Source: Chitinophagaceae bacterium (GTDB taxonomy: Bacteria > Bacteroidota > Bacteroidia > Chitinophagales > Chitinophagaceae). From it: 9,838 nt of DNA. Below the pieces are notes generated by a model. That model did no database searches. It was given only the letters and a program-made list of their open reading frames with translations, and was not told the origin of the DNA. The translations under genes and the position numbers were made by a program. Where the stretch lies: the NCBI GenBank assembly GCA_014379785.1, contig JACMLD010000365.1:1-9838 (forward strand). The letters run 5' to 3'. Below are positions 7,041 through 9,838 of this stretch, one piece after another (within the stretch, counting starts at the first letter, position 1; every line of letters starts with the position of its first letter).

Positions 7041-7865
7041 TTAACTCACCCTATTCATTTTTATGGAGTGGACAACAGGAGGAAAAGAAGTGGTCGCGGT
7101 GCCGCTTACCTGCTGATTGCGGTTTAGCTTCCAGAGCAGCTGGTATTTCATGTATGTATAGTATGCAGAAGTCCTTGCAATCAGCCATCCTTTGCCACCA
7201 TCGAGAAATCCACCGCGCAGTAGATAACTTTTTATAAAGCATACAGCGGGCGAAAATACAAGGTGCATGACGGTGCTTTTCTTGTTTTGCTTGTGGTATT
7301 TGTATGCTGTAAGACGCGCGGAGTTCATCATCTTGGAGATGTATTCATCCGGATGCTGAAAAGAATAGTGCTCCAGGTAACCAGACAACTTTTTATAGGA
7401 AAGTTTCTGGTTTGAAATGATGTCTTCATGCGCAACGGAGTCGTCCCAGTTGGCGATCTTTTTATTGAAAAGCCTGTTCTTCCAGTCGCTGCCCCAGTCT
7501 GAATGTTTTATCCAACGCTCCCCAAAGAAATTTTTCCAAAGGACCTGGTAAACGGTGTTATCGTCTTCGGGTTTCCATGTGGAAAGTGTATTGTACAATT
7601 CGCTGTCGATCTTTTCGTCTGAATCGAGGGAGAGTACCCAGTCGTGTTTTGCGTAACTTACCGCCCTGTTTTTTGATTTTCCATAACCCTTCCACTGAAT
7701 GCTGTAAACCGATGCCCCGAACTCGCGTGCTATCGACATGGTATCGTCTGAACTTCCGGAATCACAAACAATGATATCGTCGCTGAGGCCTTCGACACTT
7801 TTCAGTAATCGTCCGATTTTATGGGCGGCATCTTTAGCGACTATCACTATTGAGAAATGAAGCAT
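7041..7865 (-). CDS. Family 2 glycosyltransferase, WaaE/KdtX-like
   Basis: This 274-residue GT-A enzyme is expected to add a hexose from a nucleotide sugar at the cytoplasmic face of the inner membrane. It starts with FSIVIVAKDAA (4-14) and has the nucleotide-binding CDSGSSDDT (34-42), a DXD-type metal site LDSDEKI (80-86), and a VAHED segment (144-148). Its C-terminal part contains KSYLLRGGFLDGGKGWLIA (212-230), the K/R-rich GFLDG amphipathic block seen in the beta-1,4-glucosyltransferases of lipopolysaccharide core synthesis (WaaE/KdtX group). No membrane span is convincing apart from that interfacial region. The ATG at 7865 is one nt after the TGA of the preceding sugar transferase (TGATATG), so the two are probably translated in a coupled way. 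The exact linkage and acceptor are not determined; nothing else in the window points to lipid A core synthesis, so it may act on the exported polysaccharide instead. Confidence 0.9.
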   Translation of the reverse strand: MLHFSIVIVAKDAAHKIGRLLKSVEGLSDDIIVCDSGSSDDTMSIAREFGASVYSIQWKGYGKSKNRAVSYAKHDWVLSLDSDEKIDSELYNTLSTWKPEDDNTVYQVLWKNFFGERWIKHSDWGSDWKNRLFNKKIANWDDSVAHEDIISNQKLSYKKLSGYLEHYSFQHPDEYISKMMNSARLTAYKYHKQNKKSTVMHLVFSPAVCFIKSYLLRGGFLDGGKGWLIARTSAYYTYMKYQLLWKLNRNQQVSGTATTSFPPVVHSIKMNRVS

Positions 7866-7866
7866 A

Positions 7867-8598
7867 TCAGGCTCTTTTCAATTCAGCAAAATTGGGTTCG
7901 GTGGTTTCTGTTTTTTTGAGCAGCTTGAGCATGCTTCCGACCACCTGTGCAAAGGTCTTCTGAATGATCCGAATATCAAGCAAAAAGTTTGCATTGCGTA
8001 CATAAAACGCATCCCACTGAAAACGATGAAAGATATCAAAAAAACTGGTGGTTTTGCCACGGTAGCCCTTGATTTGCGCCATACCGGTGATTCCGGGACG
8101 CATCAGTTCCCGCAGCGCGTACTCAGGCACGTGACGTGTAAATTCTTCACAATCTTTTATCATATGTGGACGTGGACCCACAATTGTCATTTGGCCTAAA
8201 ATAACGTTAAAGAACTGGGGAAGCTCATCGAGACAGGAAAGTCTGAGAAAATTGCCGAGCATGGTGATTCTCGGGTCGTCCTTCTCAGCCTGGCGGCTGT
8301 CGGCGTGTTTGTTTACCACCATGGTCCGGAGCTTCAGGCAGTAAAACGTGCGTCCGTATAGTCCAACCCGCTTCTGCATAAAGAAAACCGGTCCACGGGA
8401 GTCAAGTTTAATGAGAATTGCAAGGATGGGGATCAGCCACCAGAGAAAAAGGATGGTTACGGTGAGCGAAAGCGTGAGATCAAATGCACGTTTGGCAAAA
8501 AGGTAGGTCCTTGATTTCTTTTTGTAAGTTGGACTCAGCGAAAATTCTTCTTCACCAAACCTCTTTTGCCGAAGGTTAGTCGATTGCGGTAAGTACAT
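7867..8598 (-). CDS. Sugar-phosphate transferase, short (monotopic-type) form
   Basis: This 243-residue bacterial sugar transferase has only the catalytic domain and no N-terminal multi-span region. A polar head of about 35 residues precedes a single hydrophobic segment (about 39-63), then SRGPVFFMQKRVG (67-79), KLRTM (89-93), DDPRIT (107-112), the Asp-Glu dyad in CLDELPQFFNV (D124, E125), and MTIVGPRPHM (137-146). A C-terminal RPGITGMAQIKGYRG block (167-181) is also typical. It should move a sugar-1-phosphate onto undecaprenyl phosphate at the inner membrane. It is the first gene of the minus-strand operon; the ATG at 8598 follows an A/G-rich leader (AAAAGAAAGAG) rather than a true Shine-Dalgarno. 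A second, longer member of the same superfamily lies four genes on, so either the two use different sugars or one is accessory. Confidence 0.93.
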   Translation of the reverse strand: MYLPQSTNLRQKRFGEEEFSLSPTYKKKSRTYLFAKRAFDLTLSLTVTILFLWWLIPILAILIKLDSRGPVFFMQKRVGLYGRTFYCLKLRTMVVNKHADSRQAEKDDPRITMLGNFLRLSCLDELPQFFNVILGQMTIVGPRPHMIKDCEEFTRHVPEYALRELMRPGITGMAQIKGYRGKTTSFFDIFHRFQWDAFYVRNANFLLDIRIIQKTFAQVVGSMLKLLKKTETTEPNFAELKRA

Positions 8599-8845
8599 GA
8601 TAAGGCTCTTTCTTTTTGTTTAAATTAGGATATCCGGCAAGTAATCTCAGGCGATGAACCCTGGTGCATATTCTCTAAAGGTCGTTGACAACATTGTTTT
8701 TCATAACGTTGCATTCTGAACGGGACAATTTACAGTAGTACAACAAATCCTTAACACCGGGCCATCAGACTGATTGATTGTCGGTTAGGTGGAGTTATAC
8801 AAAGCATGGGCCAGAAATTCTTATTAACAGATTATTAATCAGCGA
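8599..8845. other. Divergent intergenic region, probably carrying both promoters
   Basis: This 247-nt stretch separates the minus-strand operon from the plus-strand flippase-like gene and must carry a promoter for at least the operon. I found no exact Bacteroidota TAnnTTTG -7 element on either strand. The closest plus-strand match is TAACGTTG at 8704-8711, with a TTG 16 nt upstream, shorter than the usual 19-21. Other visible structure: the palindrome GGATATCC (8628-8635), and a paired ATTAA/TTAAT dyad in the AT-rich stretch at about 8823-8839 just before the flippase start. On the operon side the leader is A-rich. No RNA gene or convincing protein was seen. Confidence 0.5.
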
Positions 8846-9838
8846 ATGCTCAAAAGGCTTTTTATTATAAGTTTTTTTACAGGTTTGGGGCAGGCATTCT
8901 CCGTTTGGGTGCTAAAAACGGTTGCCAGGGAAAGTTCGCTCGAACAGACTACCGGCCTGGCGCAGGCTGATGCAAACCTGCAGTTATTGTTAAATATCAT
9001 TGCGCTGGGCCTCCAATCAGCGGCAATCCGGAGCATTGCGGTGACAGAAAACTGGCAGCCGATTTATCGGCAGACTCAGTCGGCCCGCCTTACTTTGGGC
9101 TTGATCCTGCTTCCGCTTGTATTTATTGACCTGGGCAACCCTGCTTCCCTGGTGTTTTTGATCGTCCCACTTCTTTCGTTGAGTGGTGATTATGCCTTAT
9201 ATGCTACCGGCAGGCCCATTGCCGGATCAATTGTGGCTTTTTTAAGGGGTGTTATTCCATATTCTATTATTATCCTGGCGGTTTATTTTGAGCCTGGTGC
9301 AGTTGTATGGGCTTTTATCGCCGGGCTTTTTTTGTCGTACCTACTAACGGATATGTATATCAGTAAATTGCTGGGAGTGCCTTTTTTTGTGCGGCCCGAC
9401 TTGCGTTCGTTGTATCTGTACCTGCGCAGTTTATTGCTCGGTGTAGTGGGCATATCGCTTTATTTCATTGGACTGGGACTGCTGCTGATCATCCCCTATT
9501 TCTATAAGGAGGAGGTTACGGTGGCATTTGTGGCATTGAAATTCTATCTGATCTTCAAGGGTGTGTTGAGGATTATTCATCAGGCATTTGTAAAGGAAAT
9601 GTTGAATGATATCACCTGTCTGCGCGTGGATGAGTTGTCGATGATAGGGTCGGTGGCGTTTCTGGGTTCGGTGGTAATCTTTCCCGATTCGTTTATCAGT
9701 TTTTTCTTCGGCAGCCAGTTTTTGGCTGACAGGGAGTTTTTTTATCTGCTTGCGATCAGTGCAGTTGTGTATTCTTTCGTGCTCAGTATGACCACCCGTT
9801 TTCTGCTCGAAAAGATCGATAAAAGCTATACACTGGTA
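8846..9838 (+). CDS. Wzx-like oligosaccharide flippase / polysaccharide export membrane protein (3' partial)
   Basis: The frame runs 331 codons from ATG at 8846 to the window edge without a stop, so the C-terminus is missing. The protein is strongly hydrophobic with many predicted spans. It begins MLKRLFIISFFTGLGQAF and has alternating membrane segments and short basic loops, including SGDYALYATGRPIAGSIVAF and, near the end, a FFFGSQFLADREFFYLLAIS stretch like the FG-x(5)-A region of MOP-superfamily flippases. Family members are usually 400-500 residues, so about a quarter to a third is absent here. Its expected job is to flip undecaprenyl-linked oligosaccharide to the periplasmic face. The ATG follows an in-frame TAA at 8825-8827, and no Shine-Dalgarno is visible. 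It is transcribed away from the operon holding the two initiating transferases. The membrane-protein call is secure; the flippase call rests on topology, local motifs and context. Confidence 0.75.
   Translation, partial: MLKRLFIISFFTGLGQAFSVWVLKTVARESSLEQTTGLAQADANLQLLLNIIALGLQSAAIRSIAVTENWQPIYRQTQSARLTLGLILLPLVFIDLGNPASLVFLIVPLLSLSGDYALYATGRPIAGSIVAFLRGVIPYSIIILAVYFEPGAVVWAFIAGLFLSYLLTDMYISKLLGVPFFVRPDLRSLYLYLRSLLLGVVGISLYFIGLGLLLIIPYFYKEEVTVAFVALKFYLIFKGVLRIIHQAFVKEMLNDITCLRVDELSMIGSVAFLGSVVIFPDSFISFFFGSQFLADREFFYLLAISAVVYSFVLSMTTRFLLEKIDKSYTLV

Noticed and set aside
8685..8711. TTGACA followed by TAACGTTG as a promoter for the flippase-like gene
   Set aside because: The 13-nt spacer is wrong for a sigma70-type promoter, the TTG to TA distance of 16 is short for the Bacteroidota pattern, and the -7 has a mismatch.
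8654..8719. Small plus-strand frame MNPGAYSLKVVDNIVFHNVAF in the intergenic region
   Set aside because: It has only 21 codons, no ribosome-binding site and no recognisable motif; an open frame of this size is expected by chance.
8806..8838. Ten-residue plus-strand frame MGQKFLLTDY, with GGTGGAG upstream, ahead of the flippase gene
   Set aside because: A leader peptide was considered, but there is no attenuator hairpin or codon bias to support one, and the purine block is about 11 nt away.
1..9838. Mobile element, CRISPR array, toxin-antitoxin or phage-defence system
   Set aside because: No transposase, terminal repeats, repeat-spacer pattern or defence-type protein motifs were seen on either strand.

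Overview
The window looks like part of a surface-polysaccharide (exopolysaccharide or lipopolysaccharide) biosynthesis region from a member of the Bacteroidota, most likely close to the Chitinophagaceae. Reasons for that placement: moderate base composition, nearly absent Shine-Dalgarno sequences in favour of A-rich leaders, TTG starts at tightly packed junctions, and protein types common in that phylum (an M1 peptidase with a C-terminal outer-membrane-barrel-like half, and a CPxCxSxxRxR methyltransferase). The genus is not determined by anything visible here.

Layout. (1) Positions 1-867, plus strand: the last few codons of an upstream frame, then a SAM-dependent methyltransferase with an N-terminal zinc-ribbon-like cysteine module. 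This is the downstream end of a cluster lying left of the window. (2) Positions 871-8598, minus strand: six genes in one tight transcription unit. In transcription order they are a short sugar-phosphate transferase (8598-7867), a WaaE-like family 2 glycosyltransferase (7865-7041), a Gfo/Idh/MocA dehydrogenase (7012-6038), a long multi-spanning polyprenyl glycosylphosphotransferase (6032-4623), a secreted M1-type metallopeptidase with a beta-barrel-like C-terminal half (4615-1790), and a FemAB/GNAT-like acyltransferase (1788-871). Gaps are 1, 28, 5, 7 and 1 nt. (3) Positions 8599-8845: a non-coding divergent intergenic region. (4) Positions 8846-9838, plus strand: an unfinished multi-spanning membrane protein resembling Wzx-type flippases, running off the right edge.

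How the genes may work together (inference): the two phosphoglycosyltransferases would load a sugar-1-phosphate onto undecaprenyl phosphate, the GT2 enzyme would extend the chain, the dehydrogenase would make or modify a nucleotide sugar, the acyltransferase-like protein and the methyltransferase could decorate or modify the product, and the flippase-like protein would move lipid-linked oligosaccharide across the inner membrane. The metallopeptidase is the odd member: nothing in it suggests glycan chemistry, yet it sits inside the unit with almost no spacing.

No rRNA, tRNA, CRISPR array, insertion sequence or phage gene was seen. The most interesting points are the peptidase-barrel protein inside a glycan operon, the presence of two initiating transferases in one operon, the two TTG starts at operon junctions, and the 3-nt convergent junction with an inverted repeat spanning both stop codons.
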